A DNA stretch of 64,000 nt from Halopseudomonas xinjiangensis (GCA_011050525.1 DRFO01000013.1:20602-84601), one strand, 5' to 3'; shown: positions 8,778-18,492, counted from the first letter of the stretch. Notes: generated by a model not told the origin, from the sequence alone. Numbers and translations are program-made.

Positions 8778-9974
8778 ATGGATATCCATTTCACACCTGA
8801 ACAGCTCGCGTTTCGCGATGAAGTGCGTGAATTCCTGAAACAGGAACTGCCAGCAGACATCGCCGCCAAGGTAAAACTCGGCAAGCACATGGCCAAGGAA
8901 GATCACGAGCGCTGGCAGAAAATTCTGTCCGCCAAGGGCTGGTATGCGCCTGGCTGGCCGGTAGAGCATGGCGGCACCGATTGGGGCCCGGTCGAGAAAC
9001 ATATTTTCGACGAAGAGTCCGCTGCCTACGGCGCGCCCCGCCTGGTACCTTTTGGTGTCAACATGGTCGCCCCGGTGATCATCAAGTTCGGTAGCGAAGA
9101 GCAGAAGCGTCACTACCTGCCACGCATCCTCTCCGGTGAAGACTGGTGGTGCCAGGGTTATTCCGAGCCGGGTGCCGGTTCTGACCTGGCCTCGCTGAAG
9201 ACCCGCGCCGTGCGCGATGGCGATCATTACATCGTCAACGGCCAAAAGACCTGGACTACCCTGGGCCAGCACGCCAACTGGATTTTCTGTCTGGTGCGTA
9301 CCGATCCGGAAGCACAGCAGCAGCGCGGCATTTCGTTCCTGCTGATCGACATGGCTACCCCAGGCATCACCGTGCGTCCGATCTACACCCTGGACGGCGA
9401 TCATGAAGTCAACGAAGTGTTCTTCGATGACGTCAAGGTTCCGGTCGAAAATCTGGTAGGTGAAGAAAACAAAGGCTGGACCTGCGCCAAGTACCTGCTC
9501 ACCCACGAGCGTACCGGCCTGGCCGGCATCGGCGCCTCCAAGGCTGCCATGCGTCACCTCAAGCGCGTCGCCACCAAGCAGCAGAAGAACGGCAAGCCGT
9601 TGATCGAAGACACCCTGTTCCGCACTCAGATCGCTGAGGTCGAAATGGAACTGATGGCTGCCGAGATGAGCACCTTGCGCATTGTTGCCGCAGCCTCTGA
9701 AGGCGGTGTGCCCGGCGCCGAAAGCTCGATCCTGAAGGTTCAGGGCACCGAGATTCGTCAGGCCATCACCAACCTGCTGCGCAAGGCCCTCGGCCCGTAT
9801 GCCCTGCCCTTCCTGCCGGAAGAACTGGACTACGAGTACGACGGCGATGTGTTGCTGGAAGACTACAGCCCGGCGCTGGCTTCCTCGTATTTCAATATGC
9901 GCAAACTGTCGATCTTCGGCGGATCCAACGAGATCCAGAAGAACATCGTCTCGAAAATGATTCTCGAACTCTAA
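8778..9974 (+). CDS. acyl-CoA dehydrogenase, PimC-like large subunit
   Basis: This is a 398-residue FAD-dependent acyl-CoA dehydrogenase. The start MDIHFTPEQLAFRDEVREF and the segment GWYAPGWPVEHGG closely resemble what I recall of PimC, the large subunit of pimeloyl-CoA dehydrogenase. The flavin-binding segment CQGYSEPGAGSDLASL (about residue 130) and the C-terminal FGGSNEIQKNIVSK motif are present. It introduces the 2,3 double bond into acyl-CoA and passes electrons to ETF. The next gene encodes a divergent paralogue 10 bases downstream, as in pimCD, so the two probably form a heteromer. The substrate is inferred. Confidence 0.9.
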   Translation: MDIHFTPEQLAFRDEVREFLKQELPADIAAKVKLGKHMAKEDHERWQKILSAKGWYAPGWPVEHGGTDWGPVEKHIFDEESAAYGAPRLVPFGVNMVAPVIIKFGSEEQKRHYLPRILSGEDWWCQGYSEPGAGSDLASLKTRAVRDGDHYIVNGQKTWTTLGQHANWIFCLVRTDPEAQQQRGISFLLIDMATPGITVRPIYTLDGDHEVNEVFFDDVKVPVENLVGEENKGWTCAKYLLTHERTGLAGIGASKAAMRHLKRVATKQQKNGKPLIEDTLFRTQIAEVEMELMAAEMSTLRIVAAASEGGVPGAESSILKVQGTEIRQAITNLLRKALGPYALPFLPEELDYEYDGDVLLEDYSPALASSYFNMRKLSIFGGSNEIQKNIVSKMILEL

Positions 9975-9984
9975 GGAGCTGCCC

Positions 9985-11115
9985 GTGGACTTCAAATTGA
10001 CCGAAGAGCAGCAAATGCTCCAGGAAACTGCGGAGCGTCTGGTACGCGACGCTTACACCTTCACCAAGCGCGAGCACGCCAGCAAGAGCGAAGCCGGCTT
10101 CAGCACCGAGTTCTGGAAACAGCTCGGTGAGCTGGGCCTGACCGCCATTCCCTTCCCGGAAGAGCTCGGCGGCTTCGGCGGCAGCGGCATTGAAAACATG
10201 CTGATCATGCAGGAACTGGGCAAGGGTATCTGCCTGGAGCCCTTCATGGAGTCGGTCATTCTGGCTGGTGGCCTGATCACCCAGTTGGGTTCCGAGGCCC
10301 AGAAGGAAGAACTGCTTGCCGGCATCGCGTCGGGTGAACTGCAGGCAGCTGTCGCACTGGACGAACTGCACAGCCATTACGACCTCAGCCACGTGACCAC
10401 CACCGCCACCCAGCAGGGCAGCGACTGGGTTCTCAACGGCCGCAAGGGCGTCGTGATCGGCGGTCATACCGCTGGCAAGATACTGGTGTCGGCGCGCAAT
10501 GCCGGCGATACCTGCGATCAGCAGGGCATCAGCCTGTTCATCGTCGATCCAAACAGTGCAGGCGTGACCCGCCGCACCTACGCAACCGTCGACGGTCGCA
10601 AGGGTTGCGAGCTGTTCCTGGACAATGCGAAAGGCGAACTGCTGGGTACCGCTGGCGGCGCCTATGACGCGATCAGCTACCAGGCTGGCCGGGCCATCGC
10701 CGCCCTGTGCGCCGAGGCTGTTGGTGCCATGCGCGTATTGTGCGACATCACTCTGGATTACCTGAAAACCCGCAAGCAGTTCGGCGTGGTAATCGGCAAG
10801 TTCCAGGTGCTCCAGCACCGCATGGTCGACATGGTCAGCGCGCTTGAGCGGGCCACGTCGATGGCTATTCTTGCCGCGTGTCTGGCCGATGACGAAGATA
10901 GCGCCGAGCGCAGTGCCAAGCTGTCCGCCGCCAAGTTCATGGTTAACCGTGCTGCGCGTTATGTCGCCGAAGAAAGCATTCAGTTGCATGGCGGTATCGC
11001 TATGACCTGGGAGTATTCCGGTGCGCACTACGCCAAGCGCCTGGTCATGATTTCCCACCAGTTGGGCGATGATGATCATCATCTGGAAGCTTATGCTGCT
11101 CAACTGAGCGCCTGA
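9985..11115 (+). CDS. acyl-CoA dehydrogenase, PimD-like small subunit
   Basis: This is a 376-residue acyl-CoA dehydrogenase family protein starting at GTG, with AAGGAG 8 bases upstream. It has the family folds (N-terminal helical part with LGELGLTAIPFPEELGGFGG, C-terminal TRKQFGVVIGKFQVLQHRMVD and HGGIAMTWEY) but lacks the usual flavin-site 'SEPGAGSD' segment, having AVALDELHSHYDLSHV in its place. That is typical of the smaller partner of two-subunit dehydrogenases such as PimCD, and suggests it acts with the upstream protein rather than alone. A hairpin at 11121-11165 follows and probably ends the operon. Confidence 0.88.
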   Translation: MDFKLTEEQQMLQETAERLVRDAYTFTKREHASKSEAGFSTEFWKQLGELGLTAIPFPEELGGFGGSGIENMLIMQELGKGICLEPFMESVILAGGLITQLGSEAQKEELLAGIASGELQAAVALDELHSHYDLSHVTTTATQQGSDWVLNGRKGVVIGGHTAGKILVSARNAGDTCDQQGISLFIVDPNSAGVTRRTYATVDGRKGCELFLDNAKGELLGTAGGAYDAISYQAGRAIAALCAEAVGAMRVLCDITLDYLKTRKQFGVVIGKFQVLQHRMVDMVSALERATSMAILAACLADDEDSAERSAKLSAAKFMVNRAARYVAEESIQLHGGIAMTWEYSGAHYAKRLVMISHQLGDDDHHLEAYAAQLSA

Positions 11116-11120
11116 GCGAA

Positions 11121-11165
11121 AAACAGCCCGGAATAATGGCAGAAATGCCGTTATTGCGGCTGTTT
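11121..11165 (+). terminator. hairpin after the PimD-like gene
   Basis: A long interrupted inverted repeat begins AAACAGCC and closes with GGCTGTTT, with an inner stem TGGCA/TGCC around GAAA. It lies 5 bp after the stop codon and precedes the separate etf promoter region. The T-run is short, so it may act as a bidirectional or weak terminator. Confidence 0.55.
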
Positions 11166-11281
11166 CGTCAGGTTCATGGCAATTTGCACTATCGGGCACG
11201 TCATGTGCCCGTTATGCTATGCACCCTTTTAACGTCATGCGCCCACCGGGCGTCTCATAGACTTGTGGAGGACTTACGTCC

Positions 11282-12031
11282 ATGAAAATCCTCGTCGCCG
11301 TTAAGCGCGTGGTCGATTACAACGTCAAGGTTCGTGTCAAAGCGGATAACTCCGGTGTCGACCTCGCCAACGTCAAGATGTCGATGAACCCCTTCTGCGA
11401 AATCGCTGTGGAAGAGGCTGTGCGCCTGAAAGAGAAAGGCGTCGCGACTGAAATCATTGCTGTGTCCGTCGGTCCGACGGCTGCACAGGAGCAGCTGCGT
11501 ACCGCTCTGGCTCTGGGTGCCGACCGCGCCATTCTGGTCGAGTCCACCGAAGATTTGAGCTCGCTGTCAATCGCCAAGCTGCTCAAGGCAGTGGTTGATA
11601 AAGAGCAGCCGCAGCTGGTCATTCTCGGCAAGCAGGCTATCGATTCGGACAACAACCAGACCGGCCAGATGCTGGCTGCGCTCTCCGGCTACGGCCAGGG
11701 CACCTTTGCCTCTGCCGTTGTGGTTGAAGGTGATCGCGTCAAGGTAACCCGTGAAATCGACGGCGGCGCCCAGACAGTTGATCTGAAACTGCCAGCCATC
11801 GTAACCACTGACCTGCGCCTGAACGAGCCGCGTTACGCCTCGCTGCCGAACATCATGAAGGCCAAGAAGAAGCCGATGGAAACACTCAAGCCTGAAGAGC
11901 TGGGTGTGAGCACCGCTTCCACGCTGAAGACCGTCAAGGTTGAAGCGCCCGCAGCCCGCAGCGCCGGCATCATGGTCAAGTCGGTTGACGAGCTGGTCGA
12001 CAAACTCAAGAACGAAGCCAAGGTGATCTAA
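11282..12031 (+). CDS. etfB: electron transfer flavoprotein subunit beta
   Basis: This is a 249-residue ETF beta subunit, the normal length. It begins [20 protein letters not shown], has the [16 protein letters not shown] segment and the ETF beta signature region ([20 protein letters not shown]) near residue 165. With EtfA it accepts electrons from acyl-CoA dehydrogenases and hands them to ETF-ubiquinone oxidoreductase. GGAGGA lies 9 bases upstream of the ATG. Its stop codon directly abuts the etfA start. A 166-bp gap with a hairpin separates it from the acyl-CoA dehydrogenases, so etfBA probably has its own promoter although the functions are linked. Confidence 0.97.
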   Translation: MKILVAVKRVVDYNVKVRVKADNSGVDLANVKMSMNPFCEIAVEEAVRLKEKGVATEIIAVSVGPTAAQEQLRTALALGADRAILVESTEDLSSLSIAKLLKAVVDKEQPQLVILGKQAIDSDNNQTGQMLAALSGYGQGTFASAVVVEGDRVKVTREIDGGAQTVDLKLPAIVTTDLRLNEPRYASLPNIMKAKKKPMETLKPEELGVSTASTLKTVKVEAPAARSAGIMVKSVDELVDKLKNEAKVI

Positions 12032-12961
12032 ATGACAATTTTGGTTATTGCTGAACACAACAACGCCGAGCTCAATGCTGCCACACTGAACACTGTGGCA
12101 GCAGCCACCGCTATCGGTGGTGACATCGAGCTGCTGGTTGCTGGCGAAGGCTGCTCTGCAGTCGCTGAAGCGGCGGCCAAGGTCGCTGGCGTGACCAAGG
12201 TCCTGCTGGCTGACAATGCGGCCTATGCACACCAGTTGCCGGAGAACATCTCCCTGCTGATCGCCGAGATCGGCAAGGGTCACAGCCACATCCTGGCCAG
12301 CGCCAGCACTAACGGCAAGAACTACCTGCCACGTGTAGCGGCCTTGCTGGATGTCGACCAGATCTCCGAGATCATCGCGGTCGAAAGCGCCGATACCTTC
12401 AAGCGTCCGATCTATGCCGGTAACGCCATTGCCACCGTGCAGTCCAGCGCGTCGGTCAAGGTCATCACCGTGCGCTCTACCGGTTTTGATGCGGTCTCTG
12501 CCGAAGGCGGCAGCGCCAGCGTCGAGAACGTAAGCAGCGCCCAGGATGCCGGTACGTCCAGCTTCGTCAGCGAAGAGCTGGCCAAGTCTGATCGGCCTGA
12601 GCTGGCCGGTGCCAAGATCGTCGTTTCCGGCGGACGCGGCATGCAGAACGGTGAAAACTTCGAGATGCTCTACAAACTGGCCGACAAGATTGGTGCGGCA
12701 GTTGGCGCGTCACGGGCTGCGGTTGATGCAGGCTTTGTGCCCAACGACATGCAGGTCGGTCAGACCGGCAAGATCGTTGCGCCGAACCTGTATATCGCCG
12801 TCGGTATCTCCGGCGCGATTCAGCATCTGGCGGGCATGAAGGATTCCAAGGTGATCGTTGCGATCAACAAGGATGAAGACGCGCCGATCTTCCAGGTTGC
12901 CGATTACGGCCTGACTGCGGATCTGTTCGAAGCCGTCCCCGAGCTCGAAAGCAAGATCTGA
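12032..12961 (+). CDS. etfA: electron transfer flavoprotein subunit alpha
   Basis: This is a 309-residue ETF alpha subunit. The C-terminal FAD-binding domain is clear: [14 protein letters not shown] (about 199-212), [39 protein letters not shown] and the final [15 protein letters not shown]. The protein carries the FAD that relays electrons between acyl-CoA dehydrogenases and the quinone pool. Its ATG follows the etfB stop with no gap, so translation is coupled. A strong terminator at 12982-13014 ends the transcript. Confidence 0.97.
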   Translation: MTILVIAEHNNAELNAATLNTVAAATAIGGDIELLVAGEGCSAVAEAAAKVAGVTKVLLADNAAYAHQLPENISLLIAEIGKGHSHILASASTNGKNYLPRVAALLDVDQISEIIAVESADTFKRPIYAGNAIATVQSSASVKVITVRSTGFDAVSAEGGSASVENVSSAQDAGTSSFVSEELAKSDRPELAGAKIVVSGGRGMQNGENFEMLYKLADKIGAAVGASRAAVDAGFVPNDMQVGQTGKIVAPNLYIAVGISGAIQHLAGMKDSKVIVAINKDEDAPIFQVADYGLTADLFEAVPELESKI

Positions 12962-12981
12962 TCGAGCCGGTAGCTGTAAAC

Positions 12982-13014
12982 AAAAACCCCCGGACCGCAA
13001 GGCCGGGGGTTTTT
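12982..13014. terminator. rho-independent terminator of etfBA
   Basis: A GC-rich perfect stem (AAAAACCCCCGG pairing with CCGGGGGTTTTT) around a short loop starts 21 bp after the etfA stop. A/T runs on both sides make it bidirectional, so it also serves the convergent cyclase gene. Confidence 0.93.
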
Positions 13015-13030
13015 GCTGTCCAGCAAAAGC

Positions 13031-14050
13031 TCAGACCAGTGCCACCGGCGAGACGGGTGAACCTACCGCACCGGGAAGCCTGAGCGGCGGCGCGGTAAGC
13101 ATGAATCGGCTGCGCCCCGACTCTCGTAAATGCCGAGCCAGGGCCGTCAGGTACCAGAGCTCGCCCAGATGGATGCCCAGTTTAAACAGACAATGCTCAT
13201 GCAAAGGCAGAGCTGCGCAGCACTCTCCGCCGGCCCTGGCAGGATAGGCTTCAACGGCATAGTTGTCGGCTATCAGCACGCTCAGGCCAGACTCGGTGAT
13301 CCACTGCAGCAGCGCCGGATCGCGGCCGTCCAGCACAGCGCAGCTGTTCTCCAAGGTGTGGGCGTCCGGCTCACGGTTCATTTCCAGAATCACGTCAGCG
13401 AAACCCGTATACAGGCAAACCATATCGCCCGGCTCGACCACGACGCCATCAGCTTCACATATCTGCATCAGGCGGGCATGCCCCACCAGCACCCGCTCAC
13501 GCCCACAATGTTTTTCCAGATCAATCATCACCGCGCGGCCGCTGACGGCGGTTTCAGCCATTTTCTCGATACCCAGGCGCTCGGCCCGGACGCCTTCGAG
13601 CACATCGTCATGGCCTTGCGGACCCTGGACGTCGACACCGGCGCGCCAACCGTTGTAATACAACGCTTCTGCCTCGCCATCCCCGTCAGCGTCGAACAGT
13701 CCGCCTACGTGGGACAAGGCATCCCACTGCGTTGAATACTGGGTATACAACAAGACGGCGTCATCGCTGACAACGTCGGTAAACGCCGGATTCACCTGAT
13801 TGAGCGCAAAGTTGTAATTGATCTTACCCGCGCGGCCAGATGTGAAGCGTCGGGGCGGGTGACGAAAGCGGTTCAGCGCATTTCCGCCCGGAAAATCGAG
13901 CGGCAGACTCAGGCAGAAGCTGAGGCCGTCGCGCACCTCGGCGACGCCCTGCAAGACCTTCTTCGGCGTCAGCAGATTCAGCCGCCCGAGCTCATCGTCT
14001 GCACCAAACTCGCCCCAATTGGACCCTTCGGGCCGTTTCTTCCAACGCAT
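13031..14050 (-). CDS. cyclase family protein (kynurenine formamidase-like hydrolase)
   Basis: This is a 339-residue protein of the PF04199 cyclase family, longer than kynurenine formamidase (about 210) but usual for the 'GSNWGEFGADDELGRLNLLTP' subgroup. The metal-site region reads QWDALSHVGG in place of the typical HxGTHxD core, which is characteristic of this longer subgroup. Family members hydrolyse amide or ester bonds, or are of unknown function. It converges on etfA across the shared terminator. Nothing in the neighbourhood fixes its substrate. Confidence 0.82.
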   Translation of the reverse strand: MRWKKRPEGSNWGEFGADDELGRLNLLTPKKVLQGVAEVRDGLSFCLSLPLDFPGGNALNRFRHPPRRFTSGRAGKINYNFALNQVNPAFTDVVSDDAVLLYTQYSTQWDALSHVGGLFDADGDGEAEALYYNGWRAGVDVQGPQGHDDVLEGVRAERLGIEKMAETAVSGRAVMIDLEKHCGRERVLVGHARLMQICEADGVVVEPGDMVCLYTGFADVILEMNREPDAHTLENSCAVLDGRDPALLQWITESGLSVLIADNYAVEAYPARAGGECCAALPLHEHCLFKLGIHLGELWYLTALARHLRESGRSRFMLTAPPLRLPGAVGSPVSPVALV

Positions 14051-14442
14051 GGTCTTGTCCTTTTCAAATGGCTAAGACGAAAGATGCCACGGGTGCGAAG
14101 GCGGGTCATGCCTGCTTGGTGACTATCATTGACGGTGTTGCTCGGCCATAGATCGAATTCACGGCAGCCGCGGTCTATTTCGGGGCGAAGTGGCTGGGCA
14201 GGGTCGCTTGCTGATATATTCCCGCGGGCAGCGTCATCGGCGTTCCGGCTGGCAACGCTCCGTCTTCGATCGGCGAGCCGCCGGAATTTATTCCAGCCGG
14301 AGGTGTCTGTTTGTGCAGCCGCACGGCGCCAGGGTCCCTGCGACAGGAATCCCTGCGACAACAGTAGTCCCTGCTTTGGCAGGCCTGAATTCAATAATGG
14401 CGATCGAATCGTCGATGATGATGATGTGGAGAAGGCGTTTCT
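14051..14442. other. 392-bp intergenic region without a supported gene
   Basis: This stretch lies between the divergent cyclase and uppP genes. Open frames that cross it have implausible Arg/Ser-rich composition and no ribosome sites. A short imperfect direct repeat of CCCTGCGACA is visible at about 14337-14360. It must hold the promoters of both flanking genes, but no convincing sigma-70 pair was recognised. Confidence 0.5.
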
Positions 14443-15240
14443 ATGGATTGGCTGCAGGTCGTAATTCTAGCTGTTGTTCAAGGTCTTACCGAATTCCTTC
14501 CCATATCCAGCTCTGCGCACCTGATTCTGGTGCCCATTCTCACCGAATGGCCGGATCAGGGCTTGGCATTTGATGTGGCACTGCACCTGGGCAGCTTGGC
14601 CGCGGTGCTGATGTACTTTCGCAAAGACTTGATCAATATGGCGCAAAGCTGGACCAGCTCGCTGGTCACCCGCCAGCTTGACGCCGACGCCAAACTCGCC
14701 TGGGCCGTACTGCTGGCCACCATTCCGGTAGGACTGGCGGGCCTGCTGTTCAAGGATACAATCGAGACGGTGCTGCGCTCGCCGATTTCCATTGCCTGGG
14801 GCCTGATCGTATTCGGCGTGGTACTGGGCTGGGCTGACTGGCGTCACCGTGGCGCCCGTAGCGAGCATCAAATGAACTGGAAGGACGTCGCCCTGGTGGG
14901 CATCGCGCAGGCGATAGCGCTCTTCCCTGGGGTTTCACGCTCGGGTATCACCATGACCGCCGGCCTGATGATCGGCCTGAGCCGTGAGGCCTCGTCACGC
15001 TTTTCGTTTCTTTTGTCCATCCCTGTTACCGTCTTGGCCTGTGCTCTGGAAGCGCGGGAACTGATGTATTCGGAAGAGACCATTGAATGGGGCTTCATGA
15101 TCGCTGGCATCGTGCTGTCAGGTATCAGTGCCTATCTGTGCATCCACTATTTTCTGGCCTTTATCAAGAACATCGGCATGCAGCCGTTTGTAGCCTACCG
15201 TCTGGTACTCGGCGTGCTTCTGCTCTGGATTTTCGCCTGA
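14443..15240 (+). CDS. uppP: undecaprenyl-diphosphatase (BacA/UppP)
   Basis: This 265-residue polytopic membrane enzyme matches the family length. The two family signatures are present: GLTEFLPISSSAHLIL (about 14-29, with the catalytic Glu and Ser) and the PGVSRSGITMTAGL repeat (about 164-177). It dephosphorylates undecaprenyl pyrophosphate to recycle the lipid carrier for peptidoglycan and O-antigen synthesis, and confers bacitracin tolerance. GGAGAAGG sits before the ATG. It appears monocistronic and converges on the E2 gene. Confidence 0.96.
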   Translation: MDWLQVVILAVVQGLTEFLPISSSAHLILVPILTEWPDQGLAFDVALHLGSLAAVLMYFRKDLINMAQSWTSSLVTRQLDADAKLAWAVLLATIPVGLAGLLFKDTIETVLRSPISIAWGLIVFGVVLGWADWRHRGARSEHQMNWKDVALVGIAQAIALFPGVSRSGITMTAGLMIGLSREASSRFSFLLSIPVTVLACALEARELMYSEETIEWGFMIAGIVLSGISAYLCIHYFLAFIKNIGMQPFVAYRLVLGVLLLWIFA

Positions 15241-15297
15241 CCCGAGCGGTATCCGGCCCTGGCGGTATGCCAGAACCGGAACGATCCGCATGCCCGA

Positions 15298-16416
15298 TTA
15301 GTCGGGGGCCTCAAGATCTTCCACCAGTACCTTGAGAAAACGCGACGCTTCGCCCCCGGTAGCGGCGCGGTGATCGAAGGTCAGGGAGATCGGCAGGATC
15401 GGGTGTACCGTGGGCTGTCCCTGCCAGGCGACCACCCCGTCACGAATGACCCCCGCACCGATGATGGCGACCTGGGGCGGAACGACCACCGGACTGGCAT
15501 ACCGACCAAAAAGGGTGCCGAAGTTCGACAGGGTGATAGTTGCGCCCATGAGCTCCCCGGGCGGAATCGACCGATTGGCAACGTCCCTCCGCAGTCGGGC
15601 CAGACCTTCTCGCAGATCATCAGGGTCACGCTCTGCCACATTCCGCAGCACCGGGACGAACAGCCCATCTGGCGTATCGACCGCCACACCCAGATCAACG
15701 TGGGAATGAGGCTGAACACTCAAGCGCTTACCATCGAATCCGACATTCAAGGCGGGCTCGGCAACGCAGGCTCGGGCAATGGCCCGCGCCAGCCTCACCA
15801 TGGGATCCCGCGCGCCGCCGGCCCAGCGATGCAAATCAGCATCCTCGACAATCATTACCGCAGCCACTTCAGCATGGGCCCGCGCCATGTTCTTGGCCAT
15901 GGTGCGTCTTACGCTGCGCAACGGTGTGCCGTTATCGGTTCCATCACCGGCTGCCGCCTCCCGCACGTCACGCTCGGTTATCAGATTCTCCGGACCGGTG
16001 CCCTTTAACCGAGCCAGCTCTACGCCGAGTTGGTTTGCCAGCACGCGAACCGCGGGAGCCGCACGGACTGGCTGGAAATCCCGGGTCGAGGGCGAGGCGC
16101 CTATGTGGAAATCCTCGGCAGCCAGACCGCCGTTGCCACTCGCTGAACCCAGATTACCCACCACCGTTCCGTGATCTTCCGATTCCCCTTCAAAGCCAAC
16201 CAGCGGCTCACCGACGTGCAGCATGTCGCCAGGCCGGCCAAAGCAGCGGGTAATTAAACCGGCCATGGGCGACGGGACCTCAACAATAGCCTTGGCCGTT
16301 TCCACCGAGACCATCAGCTGGTCCACCTCAACCTGATCACCTTCCCGGACAAACCATTCGACAATTTCTGCCTCCTGAAGCCCTTCACCAAGGTCGGGCA
16401 GCTTGAACTGTTTCAT
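15298..16416 (-). CDS. 2-oxo acid dehydrogenase E2 (dihydrolipoamide acyltransferase)
   Basis: This is a 372-residue E2 component with one lipoyl domain (about 1-76, lipoyl lysine K42 in ETAKAIVEV), a peripheral-subunit-binding domain (about 117-155, VRVLANQLGVELARLKGTG) and a catalytic acyltransferase domain ending in DHRAATGGEA with the active-site His at 349. It transfers the acyl group from lipoyl to CoA. It is the last gene of the E1a-E1b-E2 operon and overlaps E1b by 4 bases. No E3 gene is nearby. The complex could be pyruvate- or branched-chain-type, and sequence alone does not decide. Confidence 0.92.
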   Translation of the reverse strand: MKQFKLPDLGEGLQEAEIVEWFVREGDQVEVDQLMVSVETAKAIVEVPSPMAGLITRCFGRPGDMLHVGEPLVGFEGESEDHGTVVGNLGSASGNGGLAAEDFHIGASPSTRDFQPVRAAPAVRVLANQLGVELARLKGTGPENLITERDVREAAAGDGTDNGTPLRSVRRTMAKNMARAHAEVAAVMIVEDADLHRWAGGARDPMVRLARAIARACVAEPALNVGFDGKRLSVQPHSHVDLGVAVDTPDGLFVPVLRNVAERDPDDLREGLARLRRDVANRSIPPGELMGATITLSNFGTLFGRYASPVVVPPQVAIIGAGVIRDGVVAWQGQPTVHPILPISLTFDHRAATGGEASRFLKVLVEDLEAPD

Positions 16417-17408
16417 AAAAGATCCCCTTGCATGGCACGGCGGGCCGCCGCACAGATGGACCGCACGTCTGGCAGGTAGGCCATTTCCTGTCCGGCGTAA
16501 GGAATGACGCAGTCAAAGCCCGTCACCCGCTGCACCGGAGCGCGCAAGGCAGTCAGCGCCTGCTCCTGGATTACCGCGGCGATCTCCGAGGCCGGACCAA
16601 AGCTGCGCGCAGCTTCCTGCACAATCACGCATCGGCCGGTTTTGGTAACCGAAGCGACTAGCGTATCGGTATCCAGAGGTTTTAGGGTGGCGACATCAAT
16701 CACCTCACAGTCGATTCCCTCCTGCGCCAGCAGATCTGCCGCATCGAGAGTTTCCTTCAGCGCAGCGCCCCAGCTGAGCAGGGTCAGATCACTCCCCTCA
16801 CGCAGGGTGAAGCAGATATCCAGTGGCAGCGCCTTACCGTCATCGGCAACGGGTTGCTGAACGGAGCGGTAGAGCCTTGCGGGCTCCAGAAATATCACCG
16901 GATCGGGGTCGGCTATTGCCGCCAGGAGCAACCCGTAGGCGCGGCGGGGCGAAGAGGGAATCACCACCCGCAAACCGGGAATATGAGCGAACAACGCCTC
17001 GGTAGATTCGCCATGGTGCTCCGGCGCGTGAATACCGGCGCCGTGCGGCGTTCGGATAACCATCGGGCAGGCGAGACGACCACGCGTACGGCTGCGCAAT
17101 CGGCTGGCATGGGAGATCAGGTGTTCCATGCCGGCGTAGATAAACCCCATGAACTGAATCTCCGCGACCGGCTTCAACCCCTGCGCCGCCATGCCCACGC
17201 TGATACCCGCTATCAGCGATTCGGCCAGGGGCGTGTCCATCACCCGTCTGAAGCCAAAGCGTTCGTGCAGGCCCACGGTGGCACGAAACACGCCGCCATT
17301 GGTTCCTATATCTTCCCCCAGCACCACTACATCCGGGTCATCCTGCATGGCACGGTGCAGTGCCAGATTAATCGCTTCGACCATGCTGATAGGCTGGCTG
17401 TCATTCAT
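16413..17408 (-). CDS. 2-oxo acid dehydrogenase E1 component, beta subunit
   Basis: This 331-residue E1-beta starts at MNDSQPISMVEAINLALHRA. The frame is open further upstream, but those residues lie inside the E1-alpha gene in another frame, and the chosen ATG overlaps the E1-alpha stop (ATGAATGA, 8 bases shared), the usual arrangement. The TPP-domain features GEDIGTNGGVFRAT and MDTPLAESLIAGISVGMAAQGLKPV are typical. With E1-alpha it decarboxylates the 2-oxo acid and acylates the E2 lipoyl group. Confidence 0.93.
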   Translation of the reverse strand: MNDSQPISMVEAINLALHRAMQDDPDVVVLGEDIGTNGGVFRATVGLHERFGFRRVMDTPLAESLIAGISVGMAAQGLKPVAEIQFMGFIYAGMEHLISHASRLRSRTRGRLACPMVIRTPHGAGIHAPEHHGESTEALFAHIPGLRVVIPSSPRRAYGLLLAAIADPDPVIFLEPARLYRSVQQPVADDGKALPLDICFTLREGSDLTLLSWGAALKETLDAADLLAQEGIDCEVIDVATLKPLDTDTLVASVTKTGRCVIVQEAARSFGPASEIAAVIQEQALTALRAPVQRVTGFDCVIPYAGQEMAYLPDVRSICAAARRAMQGDLL

Positions 17409-18492
17409 GGCTGGAGCCTCCCAACGCCTCGACACGTTCCTGCAGTTGCTCGCGCTGTAAGGCGTATTGGGCTGGCAAACGGGCATACAAATGGTCGAAT
17501 GCTGCGGTAGCAGAGGCCGGTGGTGTTGCACGGAAAACCTCGACTTCATCCTCGATACGCTGGTGGACGTCGCGCTGCAGCCGTTGCTCTCGTTCTTCGT
17601 CCCACCAGCCACCGGCGTGCAGAAAACGCTGATATCGCCCTACAGGCTCGTGTTTCCAGGCGGCATTCAGTTCGTCCGCCGAACGATAGCGACTGGCGTC
17701 GTCTGCAGTCGTGTGATCACCAAGTCGATAGGTCACGCATTCAATAAGGGTGGCGCCCTTGCCCCGGCGCGCGCGCTCGATAGCCTGCTGCACCCGGTCA
17801 TAGACGGCGAGCACATCGTTGCCATCCACCTGCTCGCCGGGCAGGCCGGCTGCCAGAGCTTTGTGCGCCAAGGTGGGCGCTGCGGTCTGCAAGCTCCGTG
17901 GTACGGAAATGGCCCATTGATTGTTGTTTATCACAAACACCACTGGCAGTTGCCAGACCCCGGCCAGATTAAGGCTTTCCAGAAAATCGCCCTTGCTGGT
18001 CGCGCCATCGCCACAGGTAGTTACCGCTACCCGAGGCTGTTGCCGGATGCGAAAGGCCGAGGCCACGCCGCAGGCATGGGTAGCCTGGGTGGCGATTGGC
18101 ACACAGATGGGAAAATCCTCCGCCACATCCGGATTCTTCCAGGCACTGCCCCGCTCGTCTCCGCCCCAATACAGCAGAATCTCGTGCATCGCCACGCCAC
18201 GCTGCAACTGGGTAGCCGTGTCACGGTAATAGGGGACCAGGACGTCTTCCCTGGTCATAGCGCGGCCCACTGCTGCACCTACCGCCTCCTGACCGAGCGT
18301 TGACGCGTAGGTGCCTATCTGGCCGGTGCGCTGCAACGCCACACATTTCTTGTCGAATGCGCGTACCAACACCATATCCGCGTAGAGCGCCCGCAATAGA
18401 TCGACGTCGTTTGCCCAGTCGGGCAAAGGCCCTGAAAGCTCGCCTTGATCATTGATGAATTGGGTGTACGGAATACAAGTGGATAGCGGCAT
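17401..18492 (-). CDS. 2-oxo acid dehydrogenase E1 component, alpha subunit
   Basis: This is a 363-residue E1-alpha. The start MPLSTCIPYTQF is preferred over longer forms because GGAG lies 9 bases upstream and the extension is Arg/Cys-rich and unlike the family. The thiamine pyrophosphate motif runs from GDGATSKGDF to NNNQWAIS (about residues 170-200), and YRLGDHTTADDASRYR is the phosphorylation-loop region of eukaryotic homologues. It binds TPP and carries out decarboxylation with E1-beta. It heads the three-gene operon. Confidence 0.93.
   Translation of the reverse strand: MPLSTCIPYTQFINDQGELSGPLPDWANDVDLLRALYADMVLVRAFDKKCVALQRTGQIGTYASTLGQEAVGAAVGRAMTREDVLVPYYRDTATQLQRGVAMHEILLYWGGDERGSAWKNPDVAEDFPICVPIATQATHACGVASAFRIRQQPRVAVTTCGDGATSKGDFLESLNLAGVWQLPVVFVINNNQWAISVPRSLQTAAPTLAHKALAAGLPGEQVDGNDVLAVYDRVQQAIERARRGKGATLIECVTYRLGDHTTADDASRYRSADELNAAWKHEPVGRYQRFLHAGGWWDEEREQRLQRDVHQRIEDEVEVFRATPPASATAAFDHLYARLPAQYALQREQLQERVEALGGSSHE

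Noticed and set aside
14129..14464. A 111-residue open frame upstream of uppP
   Set aside because: Arg/Ser-rich composition, no ribosome site, no recognisable domain, and it overlaps the uppP start in another frame.
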